A stretch of DNA of 64,000 nucleotides from positions 350,006 through 414,005 of the forward strand of contig CAVUNL010000008.1 of NCBI GenBank assembly GCA_963742795.1, read 5' to 3'. Origin of the DNA: Palsa-504 sp963742795. GTDB lineage: Bacteria > Actinomycetota > Actinomycetes > Streptosporangiales > Streptosporangiaceae. Shown piece after piece: positions 26,804-37,442 of this stretch (within the stretch, counting starts at the first letter, position 1; every line of letters begins with the position of its first letter). Below the pieces are notes generated by a model. The model had not been told where the DNA came from. It saw only the letters and a program-made list of their open reading frames with translations, and ran no database searches. The translations under genes were made by a program, and so were the position numbers.

Positions 26804-27577
26804 TTACCTGCCGCGCGATCGGGCGGCGGTTCCCGCCAGGGAGGAGGAGATCATCTCCAGCACTTGTGCCCGGCAGTGATCGAGGTAGAAGTGGCCGCCC
26901 GGGTAGACCCGCAACGTGAACGCTCCGGTGGTATGCGCGGACCATGCGGCCGCCTCCGCTGGGGTGTTCAGCGCGTCGCGGTCGCCGGTCATCGCGGTGA
27001 TGTCGCAGGACAGCGGGGGCCCGGGCGCGAACTGGTAGGTCTCGCTGGCCGTATAGTCCCCGCGGATCACCGGCAAGATCAGCTCCAGCACCTCGCTGTC
27101 CTGCAGTATCCGCGGGTCGGTGCCGCCCAGCGAGGCGAGTTCGGCGATGAGCGCGGGATTGCCCGCCCGGTGCAGATTCCGGTGACGATGCCGGGGCGGA
27201 GCCGGCCGGCCAGACACGAACAGGTGCGCCGGCCCGCGGCCTTGGTCCCGGGCGATCCGCCGCGCCACCTCGAAGGCGAGGATCGCTCCCATGCTGTGGC
27301 CGAAGAACGCGAACGTCCCGGGCAGCGACGGGCCAAGCGCCGCATGGATCTGGTCAGCCAGGTCCGCGATCGTGGTCAGGCACGGCTCCGCGGCGCGGTC
27401 CTCACGGCCCGGGTACTGCACGGCCAGCACCTCGATGCCCGGCGCCAGCCCCGCCGGCCACGGATGGAAATAGCTCGCCGCGCCGCCCGCGTGCGGGAAA
27501 CAGAACAGCGACACCCCGCCCGGCACCCGGCGGTAGCCCCGGATCCACCTGCCGCCGCCGGACTTACCTGTCCGCAT
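26804..27577 (-). CDS. Type II thioesterase (alpha/beta hydrolase)
   Basis: A 257-aa protein with FCFPHAGGAASYFHPWP, GREDR, the nucleophile elbow FFGHSMGAILAFEVARR (Ser), GDRDAL, and GGHFYLDH (His). This is the RifR/GrsT type that clears mis-loaded acyl groups from NRPS or PKS carrier proteins. No NRPS or PKS gene is in the window, so its partner must be elsewhere, or it is a stranded gene. The length is normal and the frame intact, while its neighbours on both sides are broken genes. Confidence 0.85.
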   Translation of the reverse strand: MRTGKSGGGRWIRGYRRVPGGVSLFCFPHAGGAASYFHPWPAGLAPGIEVLAVQYPGREDRAAEPCLTTIADLADQIHAALGPSLPGTFAFFGHSMGAILAFEVARRIARDQGRGPAHLFVSGRPAPPRHRHRNLHRAGNPALIAELASLGGTDPRILQDSEVLELILPVIRGDYTASETYQFAPGPPLSCDITAMTGDRDALNTPAEAAAWSAHTTGAFTLRVYPGGHFYLDHCRAQVLEMISSSLAGTAARSRGR

Positions 27578-27640
27578 CGCAACTCCCCGCCCGCCCGCGC
27601 ACGCACATCGTCAGACCGTACCCGGGGATCCCCGCGCCAG

Positions 27641-27766
27641 GAACTCCTGAACTGCTCACTGCTGACCCCGCGCGACCGGGACCGGCGCAAGCGCGGGCTG
27701 GACATCGCCGCGGTGGTGAAGGGCATCGCCGCCGAGCTCGGCACCACCCCCTCGCGGCTGGTATGA
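27641..27766 (+). pseudogene. Scrap of an aldo/keto reductase C-terminus
   Basis: The frame reads LLTPRDRDRRKRGLDIAAVV and KGIAAELGTTPSRL, which resembles the late helix of YajO-type aldo/keto reductases (..AxELGxTPxQVALAW). It then runs into unrelated sequence. There is no start, and the next gene fragment begins within it, so it is a fusion of two remnants. Confidence 0.4.
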
Positions 27767-27944
27767 CTCCACCGGTAACGAGATCGGCGACGACTGCGCC
27801 TACATCTTCGGCCGGACCCGCGGCGCCCCCGGCGGGTTCTTCAACCAGGTGATCAACGGCGGGCACTTCATCACTCAGGAGGAGTTCAGCAACAACCTGT
27901 TCGCAAGCTCCGGCGGTACCGCCGGGTGCCTGCAGAGCGAATAG
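27759..27944 (+). pseudogene. 3' fragment of a second EXORDIUM-like gene
   Basis: The frame WYDSTGNEIGDDCAYIFGRT, then HFITQEEFSNNLFASSGGTA and a stop, is clearly homologous to the end of the gene at 3-473 (WYDSSGFEIGDECAYIYG; ASNNVFNASGGKADC). Only the last 61 codons exist. The downstream hairpin is also conserved between the two sites, so a gene end with its terminator was duplicated or left behind. Confidence 0.75.
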
Positions 27945-28063
27945 GCCGAGCACTGATCGCGTATGGGCCCACGGCCCACGCGCGTGACCGGCAGGCCGCA
28001 GCCTGACGGCAGAAACCGCGGAGGACCCGTTGCGCCGGTAGGCACGCGACGGGTTCAGTGAGA

Positions 28064-28109
28064 GGCTCGGGCGCGGTTCCGGTCACAGTCCCGGAACCGC
28101 GCCCCAGCC
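28064..28109. terminator. Hairpin terminator related to that at 533-582
   Basis: Arm 28064-28082 pairs with 28091-28109 with one mismatch. The core GGCGCGGTTCCGG/CCGGAACCGCGCC is the same as in the terminator at the left of the window. The T-run is poor (CCTTG), so termination may be weak. Confidence 0.6.
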
Positions 28110-28337
28110 TTGCCGAATATCAGGAACAGACCTGAGCCGATGAGCCAGGCACGTGTCGGGCGTTTACCTGCGGTCCCGCCGAAGAGGAGCAAGCAGCCGA
28201 CGTCAGCCGGACCGAAGAGCGTGTCGTGCACCGCGCCCTTCGTCGGGCACTCGATCATGCGCGCGTCGGCCTGGACACTGCTGACCGGACCCGCTATACG
28301 CTGTTCAAAGGCGCAGGGTTTTGTACGCGGGAGGGTG

Positions 28338-29273
28338 ATGCGGTCCGGGGATCTGGCGCCCACGGTCTTCACTACCGTTGGCCTGCGAGACGCGTGCCGG
28401 GTCGAACGGTGGGAGGAACACAACGCGACTGCCCTCATCGGCTTGGAGGTGCGCGCGCCTGAACCGCTCCAGGCGACCGAACTGAACGTCCAGCTCCCCA
28501 AGGTCCACCTCGCTCGCGTCGTCGGATCGGCCCACGTGGTCGAGCGGACCGCCCGGATTATCGGCCGCAGCCCGGCCGAGGCGGTCGCTGTGTACGTTTC
28601 CCTGCGCGGCGACTCCTGGTTCCAGCATCTGGGCGGCACGCGAAGCCTTCGCGCGGGCACCGCGGTGGTCTGCGAGACAGACCGGCCGTTTGCCCGCGGC
28701 TTCGTCCGAGGCCTTGAAGAGCTTGTCGTCAAGCTGCCCCGCCAGGCCATCGGGGCGCGAGCGGGACAGCTGACCCTGCCGAGCCCGCTCACGTACGCTC
28801 AGGACGACCCTTATGTCCGGGCCCTCGCGCAAATCGTCGGCGGTGCCACGCGAACCGGCCGCGTCGTGGCCGCCGACGAGTCCACCGTGCTCGACATCGT
28901 CGCCGTGCTCGCGGCCGGACGAAACGTGGCCTGCGCCGTCGCGCACCGCGCCGCGGCACGAGCGTTCATCGAGGAGCACCTGACCGATCCGGGCCTGGGC
29001 GCCGAGCAGGTCGCCGCAGCGATCGGGATAAGCGAGCGGCAATTGTCCCGGGTCTTCGCCGCTGATGGCATCAGCGTCCCCCGGCACATTCTGGAGCGCC
29101 GATTGCAGCTCGCCCGCGCGCTCTTGTCGAGCACCGCCCACGCAGAGCGGGCCAGCACGGTCGCCGAGATCGCCGGCCGATGCGGCTTTACGTCGGCAAC
29201 ATATTTCTCCCACGCCTTCCGCAGGCGCTTCGCCCAGCGTGCTGGTGATCTCCGGCGCCAGGCAAGCACCTGA
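28338..29273 (+). CDS. AraC-family transcriptional regulator
   Basis: A 311-aa protein. Residues 1-190 resemble the AraC_binding_2 domain (VYVSLRGDSWFQHLGGTRSL, then ETDRPFARGFVRGLEELVVK). The C-terminal HTH_18 domain has GLGAEQVAAAIGISERQLSR and ATYFSHAFRRRFAQRAGDLR. ATG 28338 follows GGGAGGGTG; the frame is open further upstream but without a better start. It lies 78 bp ahead of a flavin monooxygenase on the same strand and may control it. Confidence 0.88.
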   Translation: MRSGDLAPTVFTTVGLRDACRVERWEEHNATALIGLEVRAPEPLQATELNVQLPKVHLARVVGSAHVVERTARIIGRSPAEAVAVYVSLRGDSWFQHLGGTRSLRAGTAVVCETDRPFARGFVRGLEELVVKLPRQAIGARAGQLTLPSPLTYAQDDPYVRALAQIVGGATRTGRVVAADESTVLDIVAVLAAGRNVACAVAHRAAARAFIEEHLTDPGLGAEQVAAAIGISERQLSRVFAADGISVPRHILERRLQLARALLSSTAHAERASTVAEIAGRCGFTSATYFSHAFRRRFAQRAGDLRRQAST

Positions 29274-29351
29274 TTCGGGCTAAGTTCTCATTTCCGCCAT
29301 CCGCGGCCGACACTGTTAGGCTTGGCCGCCACGCCCGGCGACAATCGCGCC

Positions 29352-31142
29352 ATGCCTGACTTCGACGACGGACGCGACGAGACTGAGATTCCGAGCGGGA
29401 CCACGGTGGAAACCGGCGTGCTCATCGTCGGCTCCGGCCCGGCGGGCGGCGCGGCGGCCCTGGCACTGTCCACGCTCGGCGTGCCCAACATCATGATCAC
29501 CAAGTACCGCTGGACCGCGAACACCCCGCGGGCGCACATCACGAACCAGCGGGCGATGGAGGTCTTCCGCGATCTCGGCGTCGAGGACCAGGTGCTGGCG
29601 GACGCGACCCCGCACGCACTCGTCGGCGACACGGTGTTCTGCACGTCGATCGCCGGGGAGGAGATCGGCCGGATCCGCACCTGGGGCACGCACCCCGCGC
29701 GTGAGGCCGACTACCAGCTCGCCTCGCCTTGCCTGATCTGCGACATCCCGCAGACCTACCTGGAGCCGATCCTGGTCAAGAACGCCGCCGCTCGCGGCAC
29801 CCAGGCCAGGTTCTCGACCGAATACCTGTCGCTCGCGCAGGATGACGAGGGCGTGGACGTCAAGGTTCGCGACCGGCTGACTGGCGCCGTGTACACGATC
29901 CGCGCGAAGTACCTGATCGGCGCGGACGGCGCGCGCTCGAAGGTGGCCGAGGATATCGGCCTGCCCATGGAAGGCGCCATGGACATCGCCGGCTCCATGA
30001 ATATCACCTTCAAAGCTGATATTTCCGCACACGTCGAGACCCGCCCCTCCGTCCTTTACTGGGTCATCCAGCCGGGCAGCGACGTCGGCGGCATCGGCGC
30101 CGGCCTGGTCCGCATGGTCCGGCCATGGAATGAGTGGCTGATCGTCTGGGGCTACGACATCAGCCAGCCCGTGCCCGTCATCGACGACGAGGCAGCCACC
30201 AAGATCGTCCGCAACCTGCTCGGCATCCCCGACCTCGACGTCGAGATCACCGGCACGAGCCTGTGGGGCAACAACGAGATGTACGCGACCCGCCTGCAGA
30301 AGGGCCGCGCGTTCTGCGCCGGGGACGCCGTCCACCGCCATCCGCCGTCCAACGGCCTCGGTTCTAACACGTCCGTGCAAGACTCCTACAACCTCGCCTG
30401 GAAGCTCGCTGCCGTCCTGCGCGGCTACGCGGGCCCGGGACTCCTTGAGACCTACTCGACCGAGCGCGCCCCCGTTGCGAAGCAGATCGTGCTGAGGGCC
30501 AACAAGAGCAGCCGCGAGTTCGGCCAGTTCTTCGAGGTGCTCGGGCTGACAGACGCCGAGAGCGAAGAGGAGATGCGCCAGCAGATCGAAGAGCGGAAGG
30601 CCAACACCCCGCAGGGCGCGGCGAAGCGAGCGGCCCTCGTGGCGGCGATGGAGCTGAAGAACTACGAGTTCAATGCGCACGGAGTCGACCTCGGCCAGTT
30701 CTACGAGTCGGCCGCGATCGTCGGAGACGGTTCGGCGAGGCCAACCCCGGCACGCGACCCAGAACTGTACTACCAGCCGTCCACCGTGCCCGGGTCGCAC
30801 CTGCCGCATGCCTGGGTCGGCGATGCCGCGCACAAGGTCTCCACCCTGGACCTGGCGCCGTACACGAGGTTCACGTTGATCACCGGCATCGCCGGCGACG
30901 CCTGGCAGGCGGCCGCTGCCAAGGTCAGTAACGACCTCCAGATCCCGCTGGAGACCGTCATCATCGGCCCTGGCCGGAAGGTCACCGACATCTACTACGA
31001 CTGGGCGCGCGGCCGTGAGGTCGAAGAGGACGGGGCCCTGCTAGTCAGGCCGGACAAGTTCATCGGCTGGCGCTCAGCGACGCTACCGGACGACCCGGAG
31101 CAAGCGCTTCGCACCGCGCTGTCCTCGCTGCTGGGACAATAA
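29352..31142 (+). CDS. FAD-dependent aromatic monooxygenase (phenol hydroxylase/TfdB type)
   Basis: A 596-aa flavoprotein. It has the FAD dinucleotide motif LIVGSGPAGGAAALALS near residue 25, the DG motif LIGADGARSKVAEDIG and the GD motif FCAGDAVHRHPPSNGLGSN. The long C-terminal thioredoxin-like region ends with a possible dimer domain. The size and the motif GDAVHRHPPSNG fit 2,4-dichlorophenol 6-monooxygenase-like enzymes that hydroxylate phenols with NADPH. The substrate is not deducible. ATG 29352 has only a weak upstream site. Confidence 0.88.
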   Translation: MPDFDDGRDETEIPSGTTVETGVLIVGSGPAGGAAALALSTLGVPNIMITKYRWTANTPRAHITNQRAMEVFRDLGVEDQVLADATPHALVGDTVFCTSIAGEEIGRIRTWGTHPAREADYQLASPCLICDIPQTYLEPILVKNAAARGTQARFSTEYLSLAQDDEGVDVKVRDRLTGAVYTIRAKYLIGADGARSKVAEDIGLPMEGAMDIAGSMNITFKADISAHVETRPSVLYWVIQPGSDVGGIGAGLVRMVRPWNEWLIVWGYDISQPVPVIDDEAATKIVRNLLGIPDLDVEITGTSLWGNNEMYATRLQKGRAFCAGDAVHRHPPSNGLGSNTSVQDSYNLAWKLAAVLRGYAGPGLLETYSTERAPVAKQIVLRANKSSREFGQFFEVLGLTDAESEEEMRQQIEERKANTPQGAAKRAALVAAMELKNYEFNAHGVDLGQFYESAAIVGDGSARPTPARDPELYYQPSTVPGSHLPHAWVGDAAHKVSTLDLAPYTRFTLITGIAGDAWQAAAAKVSNDLQIPLETVIIGPGRKVTDIYYDWARGREVEEDGALLVRPDKFIGWRSATLPDDPEQALRTALSSLLGQ

Positions 31143-31570
31143 GGAGCATGCGCTTCGTCAGCTCAGTTTGTCGCCTCCGGCCGCATCTGGCAGGTAGGCC
31201 GCCTGCGGGCACGCTGGTCGCCGGATGCGAGTGAAAGCCGGGTGCAGGCTAGTCAAGCTACCGGCGCAAGACGCTGGCGCCGGACCGGACCCGGACTTCT
31301 TGATCGGATTACCTCGCTGGGCCGGTGAGCATGAGACAGCGTCGGCGCATGCTCACGTTTGCTGCTCATGCCCGTTGCGCATCCTCTCATTACGCCGACC
31401 ACCTGACAATGCATGGCAGAAGCCGATGCAGCCGATGCAGGTGCTGCCATTGGCCGCGGCCAGGGCGCGCGGCCCGCTCGGCAACGCGGTCATTCTTGGC
31501 GGCATACCGTAATCAGGGCGTGATCTGGTGGCGCGGGGAACTGTGATCCACCGGCGTGTACTCGGCCGTG
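31143..31570. other. Intergenic region without a supported gene
   Basis: About 430 bp. Short open frames exist on both strands but none has a ribosome site and recognisable sequence. A small in-frame piece near 31425-31512 (VLPLAAARARGPLGNAVILG) could be a gene scrap. Confidence 0.4.
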
Positions 31571-33388
<1,818 letters not shown>

Positions 33389-33406
33389 GATGGCGCCGGC
33401 CTCCGC

Positions 33407-33529
33407 TCAGCGAGTACAGAGATGCGAAACGATCTGCCGGCCGATATCGCGATCAGCGGCGCACAGCGCCTCCATCGCGTCACGCTCAGTCCCGTGCCCG
33501 CCTAGCGGCGCATCGTCACCGCTGCCCAC
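33407..33529 (-). CDS. Possible 40-aa small protein
   Basis: GTG 33529 lies just after the stop of the small membrane gene and the frame reads ERDAMEALCAADRDIGRQIV, then a TGA in the same frame as the ATPase remnant. It may be a coupled small gene or the end of a lost protein. No family is recognised. Confidence 0.25.
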   Translation of the reverse strand: MGSGDDAPLGGHGTERDAMEALCAADRDIGRQIVSHLCTR

Positions 33530-33530
33530 G

Positions 33531-33713
33531 TCACCATAGGTCGCCACCCGTTAGCACGTAGAGGAACGGCACGAGCGGGATGAGGGCGAACAGAGCCCAC
33601 GCCACCTTCGCACCGCCCCCGATATTACGGCGAGTTGCCAAGTCAATCCATATGAGGATCACAGCGACGGGATGCAGGAGACAGACCAGGAGTTCGAGAA
33701 CCTTCTTCATCAT
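33531..33713 (-). CDS. PLDc_N-like small membrane protein, 60 aa
   Basis: It has two hydrophobic segments: VLELLVCLLHPVAVILIWID and VAWALFALIPLVPFLYVLTG, joined by LATRRNIGGGAK. This is the pattern of the phospholipase-D-nuclease N-terminal (PLDc_N) membrane domain found alone in many actinobacterial small proteins, and it resembles the membrane part of the protein at 21994-22380. Two ATGs occur in tandem (33713, 33710). Confidence 0.65.
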   Translation of the reverse strand: MMKKVLELLVCLLHPVAVILIWIDLATRRNIGGGAKVAWALFALIPLVPFLYVLTGGDLW

Positions 33714-34059
33714 CTCTTGAACCTACCGGGACCCCTGCAGGCGCCTGTCCGGCCGGGCCCTTTCAGGGCCAGAACAGCGCCAGAGCACGGCGGGCGTACG
33801 CGGTCTTCACAGAATCGGCACACGAAGAGCCCAGCACCGTCGGTGAGCCCGAGTGTTGCTCGCACGTTTCCCCCAAAGTCACGCCGACGCCGATCACGGA
33901 AAGTGATCGAACCTGAGGCGGCACCCCGCACACTCCGGCTTTCGATCTGTACTGCCAGATGCCGAGATCGGCTGATAAGCACCGCAACGCATAACCATTG
34001 ATCTGCGCCCGGATGGGTACCTGCCAGATACGCAGGTGCCCGTAGGGCCCGCGGGCTAT

Positions 34060-34388
34060 ACAGACGCGCCGGGGAGGTCCGTGCTGCAGTTCGCCGGCTC
34101 GCCGGAAGGCCGCCAGCGCGTCGTCCACGCTGATCAGCTTCGTGGTCGAAAACGTCTTGAACGCGCCGCCGGAGGCCGCCTTCAGCAGCACGCTGGCGGC
34201 GGCTACATCGTCCGGCGCCTCGATGAGCGAATATCCGTCGTAGTCGCCGAATGCATACCAGAACCCGGGCAGTTTTTCCCTGCCACCTCGGCCATGGCCG
34301 CGAGCACCTCGCGGCGGTCCTCCGGGTTTGCCACCAGCCTTTGCCAGGCCTCTGCGGTGTAACCGAACCTGTTCAGGTACAAAGCCAT
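34060..34388 (-). pseudogene. GYD-domain protein with a one-base frameshift
   Basis: The first frame starts MALYLNRFGYTAEAWQRLVA after GGAGGGAGAC and reads to AEVAGK. The second frame holds the rest: FWYAFGDYDGYSLIEAPDDV, then LLKAASGGAFKTFSTTKLIS, ending near GELQHGPP. The switch is at a run of five T (34273-34277 on the plus strand); one more base would restore the frame, so slippage or a sequencing error is likely. GYD proteins are about 95-100 aa with unknown function. Confidence 0.75.
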
Positions 34389-34489
34389 GATCGTCTCCCT
34401 CCGACCGGTCATATGCGCGGCCATCATCGGCCAGGTGTCGGGGAACAGACGAGCGCGCCGCATGTCAGCCCCGGCGCGATCCGGGTTGT

Positions 34490-34640
34490 GTTTGCCTCCC
34501 GGCCCGGACAGCCGGTCACGTCCTCATCCAATGTCGCCGTCATGACCTGCAGGCCCGTGCTCACGGCTAGGGCCAGCAGGCCTTCGCCGCCCCGGCGATC
34601 TCGGCCATCGACACGATAACCTGCTCCGGCACGGCGACCT
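34490..34640 (-). pseudogene. Scrap of an IS256-type transposase
   Basis: The minus strand reads SMAEIAGAAK and, after a one-base shift, GLLALAVSTGLQVMTATLDE with DVTG following. That resembles the N-terminal region of actinobacterial IS256-family transposases (GLLALAVGxGLQVM..). Nothing of the DDE core remains. The flanks from 34405 to 34490 and from 34640 to 35018 show no gene. Confidence 0.5.
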
Positions 34641-35018
34641 CACCCGGCAGCGGGTCAGGCTGGGCACCGGATCGACCGGTCCCGCCCGGCCTGCTCGGCG
34701 ATCATCGCCGCGATCCCATCATTTCGGCGATCGCCTTAATCGGCTCCTTTCGCCCGGGTGCAGCCGGAGGATCTCGGCCCAGTCCTCCACGCAAGGCACC
34801 CCTTTCACCCTTTGGCTCGGCTGGAGGCGGGGTCATAGGGCTAGGCGTCTCGATCTGCTTGGCACGCCGGGTCAGGTCCACGTGCCAACGACGCGCTCGC
34901 GTCGTCCGGCCTGACGCGCGGTGTATCAGAACGACAGCGGCTGCCTCCGACCAGGTGGAGATCTGCGACGACGACAGCGCCGCTGCACCTGACGGTAGCG
35001 GGGCATCCAGGAGAACGC

Positions 35019-36509
35019 ATGAGTGAGACGAACGAAGCCACCCAGACAGCGCGCGCCAAGGACGAGTTCTTTTCCGCCGGCATGCACATGTTCCACGTTA
35101 CGGGCTTCCCGCAGCAACCCGGTGTGCTGACAAGCAAGGCAGAAGCGCCGCAGGACGCCCGGCTGGATGTAAGGCGTACCGACCCGGCCAGCAACCAGCA
35201 CATTAGCGGCCCGGACGCCGAGGGCGTCGCATTCGGCACGCAGAGCTTCTCCCTCATCAACAGCGGCAACCGGACCCTGCACGCCCCGAAGAGATCATGG
35301 AAGATAACCCTCGAGTACGGTGCTGATCACCTCGCCGGGATGACGTGCATCAATCTCAAGTCGATGTACAACGATCCGTCGCAGATGCGGGAGGCGCTGG
35401 CCTGGCGTCTCTTCCGGAACGCAGGCGTGCCTGCGGCGCGGCACACCTACGCGAAGCTCGCGTTCGACGCAACCTACTACGGCCTGTTCTCCGTTATCGA
35501 GCAAGTCGACAAGCGGTTCTTGAAGGATCACTTCGGCGCCAACGACCGCGGCAACCTGTACAAGGCGTATTGCGGGGATGTCGGGTGCGCGACCCTGGAA
35601 CACCGTACCGGTCCTGACGGCGATGACAGCGGCCGGCAGTACTACCGGGCCGCCGACGACGACCGGACCTACCGGCTCAAGACCAACGAGGATGACGGCG
35701 ACGCCAGTACGTACGATGACCTGGCCCAGTTCATCAGGACGATCAACGGCACGGGGCTCGGCGGCGGAGAGGGGCGCTTCGACACCGATGCGTTCCGCGA
35801 GTCGGCCGACAGCATCATGAACGCCCCTGCCTTCCTCAGGTGGGCCGCCGTCAACTTGCTGCTCGGCAGCTGGGACAACTACTACGCCACCCCGTCCAAC
35901 TACTACCTCTACAACTCCGGGCACCTGGGCGCCGAAGACGACTTCATGCGCTCCCCCTATTTCACGTTCATCCCGTGGGACTACGACAACTGCCTGGGCA
36001 TCGACTACTTCAGCACCAAATGGCAGTACACCGACATCCTCGACTGGCCGAGCAACACCAGGCACTACTGGCGGGAACACGCGACCTCACGCATACCGCT
36101 GGTGCAGAACCTGCTGCGCAACCGTGACTACCGACAGTATTACCTGGATTATCTCGAGTTCCTGCTCGATACCCAGTTCAGCCCGGACGCGTTCAGCCAG
36201 CAGATCGCGGCCGACTCCGACGACGGCCTATGGGGACGCGTATGCCCGGCCGCCTACCTGGAGTCAGCCACGCCCTACGCCCAGCCGTTCACCGGTCGCC
36301 AATTCACCAACGACGAGGTCTACCTCAGCGGCTGCAAGCAGAACGAGCTCAGGCACGGTCAGGAAAAGGCCGACGGCATCGTCCATTACGTCCGCATGCG
36401 GCGCGACAGCGCACGCCAGCAGCTGGAGCAGCTGCGGAAGGAGACACCGCGCGCCACCGGCCGGGCAAGCTTCCCGGCCACGATGGAACCGCTGCCGCCG
36501 AAGATGTGA
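35019..36509 (+). CDS. CotH-family kinase-like protein
   Basis: A 496-aa soluble protein with CotH features. LKSMYNDPSQMREALAWRLF sits at about residue 107, followed by YYGLFSVIEQVDKRFLKDHF and GNLYKAY. LLLGSWDNYYATPSNYYLYN and TFIPWDYDNCLGIDYFSTKW hold the probable catalytic and metal-binding residues. Bacillus CotH is an atypical kinase that phosphorylates spore-coat proteins; similar proteins occur widely. No signal peptide is apparent. AGGAGAACGC precedes the ATG. It probably forms an operon with the propeller gene 12 bp downstream. Confidence 0.85.
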   Translation: MSETNEATQTARAKDEFFSAGMHMFHVTGFPQQPGVLTSKAEAPQDARLDVRRTDPASNQHISGPDAEGVAFGTQSFSLINSGNRTLHAPKRSWKITLEYGADHLAGMTCINLKSMYNDPSQMREALAWRLFRNAGVPAARHTYAKLAFDATYYGLFSVIEQVDKRFLKDHFGANDRGNLYKAYCGDVGCATLEHRTGPDGDDSGRQYYRAADDDRTYRLKTNEDDGDASTYDDLAQFIRTINGTGLGGGEGRFDTDAFRESADSIMNAPAFLRWAAVNLLLGSWDNYYATPSNYYLYNSGHLGAEDDFMRSPYFTFIPWDYDNCLGIDYFSTKWQYTDILDWPSNTRHYWREHATSRIPLVQNLLRNRDYRQYYLDYLEFLLDTQFSPDAFSQQIAADSDDGLWGRVCPAAYLESATPYAQPFTGRQFTNDEVYLSGCKQNELRHGQEKADGIVHYVRMRRDSARQQLEQLRKETPRATGRASFPATMEPLPPKM

Positions 36510-36521
36510 GGAAGCACGGCC

Positions 36522-37442
36522 ATGGTTGCCACGCATACAGCGATGCAGCAGCTCGAGCTGGTGAGGGAGGCGAAGATCTTCGACATCCTCAAGGGCTCGC
36601 TCGATCCGAGGCTGGAAGCCAGCGGCGTGCTCGCCAACGACGGGCTGTTCTACGTCATCTTCGACAACCTGCCGCACATCGCCTGCATCGGGCCCGAGCT
36701 AGCCCGGGCAGCGGCCAGGGACAATCACATGATCATGCAGGAGAGAGGCCACCGCCGCGGCTTCGAGGACATCGCGTACGACCCGTGGTCTGGCCACTTC
36801 TACCTGCTGATCGAATCGCTGCGCCGCGGCCCCGCCACGTACATGGCCGCGGTGCAGGAATACGACGCCGACTTCCGCTATATCGGCAGCGCCTGGCTGG
36901 ACTTCCCGCTTGACCGGCCGAACAAAGGCCTGGAAGGCCTGACATGCGTGCACCGTGACGGGCAGACCTACCTGCTCGGGCTGTGCGAGGGCAACAGGTG
37001 CAAGGGAGGCGCGGAGGGTCGCATCCCCGGAGGCGGGCGGATCCACGTGTTCCGGCGTGGCCGCCGCAACTGGGACCGCGTGGCCAAGATCCGGCTGCCC
37101 GAAACCGTGCTGTTCGAGGACTACAGCGGCATCGCGGTGACCGGTGACCGGATCGCGGTGATATCCCAGGTCTCCTCGGCACTGTGGCTCGGCCACCTGG
37201 CGCCGGACGGCTGGCAGGTCACGGGCGCAGGCGCCACCTACGCGCTGCCGAGAGACGCTGATGGCAGCATCGTGTACGGGACAGCCGAGGGAGTGTCGTG
37301 GATAACACCTGACCAGGTGGTCATGTGCTCGGACAAGGCCAAGCCGGAGCAGGACCATCGGTGCCGGGCAAAGGATCAGTCGATCCATGTTTTCCGCATC
37401 CCCGACCCCGCCCACCCCATCCCCGCTACTGGCTCTCAGTGA
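36522..37442 (+). CDS. Beta-propeller-like protein linked to CotH
   Basis: A 306-aa protein made of repeating beta blades. It includes GFEDIAYDPWSGHFYLLIES, KGLEGLTCVHRDGQTYLLGL, FEDYSGIAVTGDRIAVISQV and GTAEGVSWITPDQVVMCSDK. This pattern fits the SdiA-regulated/esterase-like-phytase propeller group. No signal peptide is evident, so it is probably cytosolic. GAGGAAGCACGGCC precedes the ATG and the gene follows CotH by 12 bp. Its end overlaps the convergent TIM-barrel gene by 17 bp. It could bind the CotH protein or its substrate (inference). Confidence 0.65.
   Translation: MVATHTAMQQLELVREAKIFDILKGSLDPRLEASGVLANDGLFYVIFDNLPHIACIGPELARAAARDNHMIMQERGHRRGFEDIAYDPWSGHFYLLIESLRRGPATYMAAVQEYDADFRYIGSAWLDFPLDRPNKGLEGLTCVHRDGQTYLLGLCEGNRCKGGAEGRIPGGGRIHVFRRGRRNWDRVAKIRLPETVLFEDYSGIAVTGDRIAVISQVSSALWLGHLAPDGWQVTGAGATYALPRDADGSIVYGTAEGVSWITPDQVVMCSDKAKPEQDHRCRAKDQSIHVFRIPDPAHPIPATGSQ

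Noticed and set aside
29316..30833. 505-codon minus-strand frame under the monooxygenase gene
   Set aside because: Antisense shadow with biased composition; the plus strand has clear FAD motifs.
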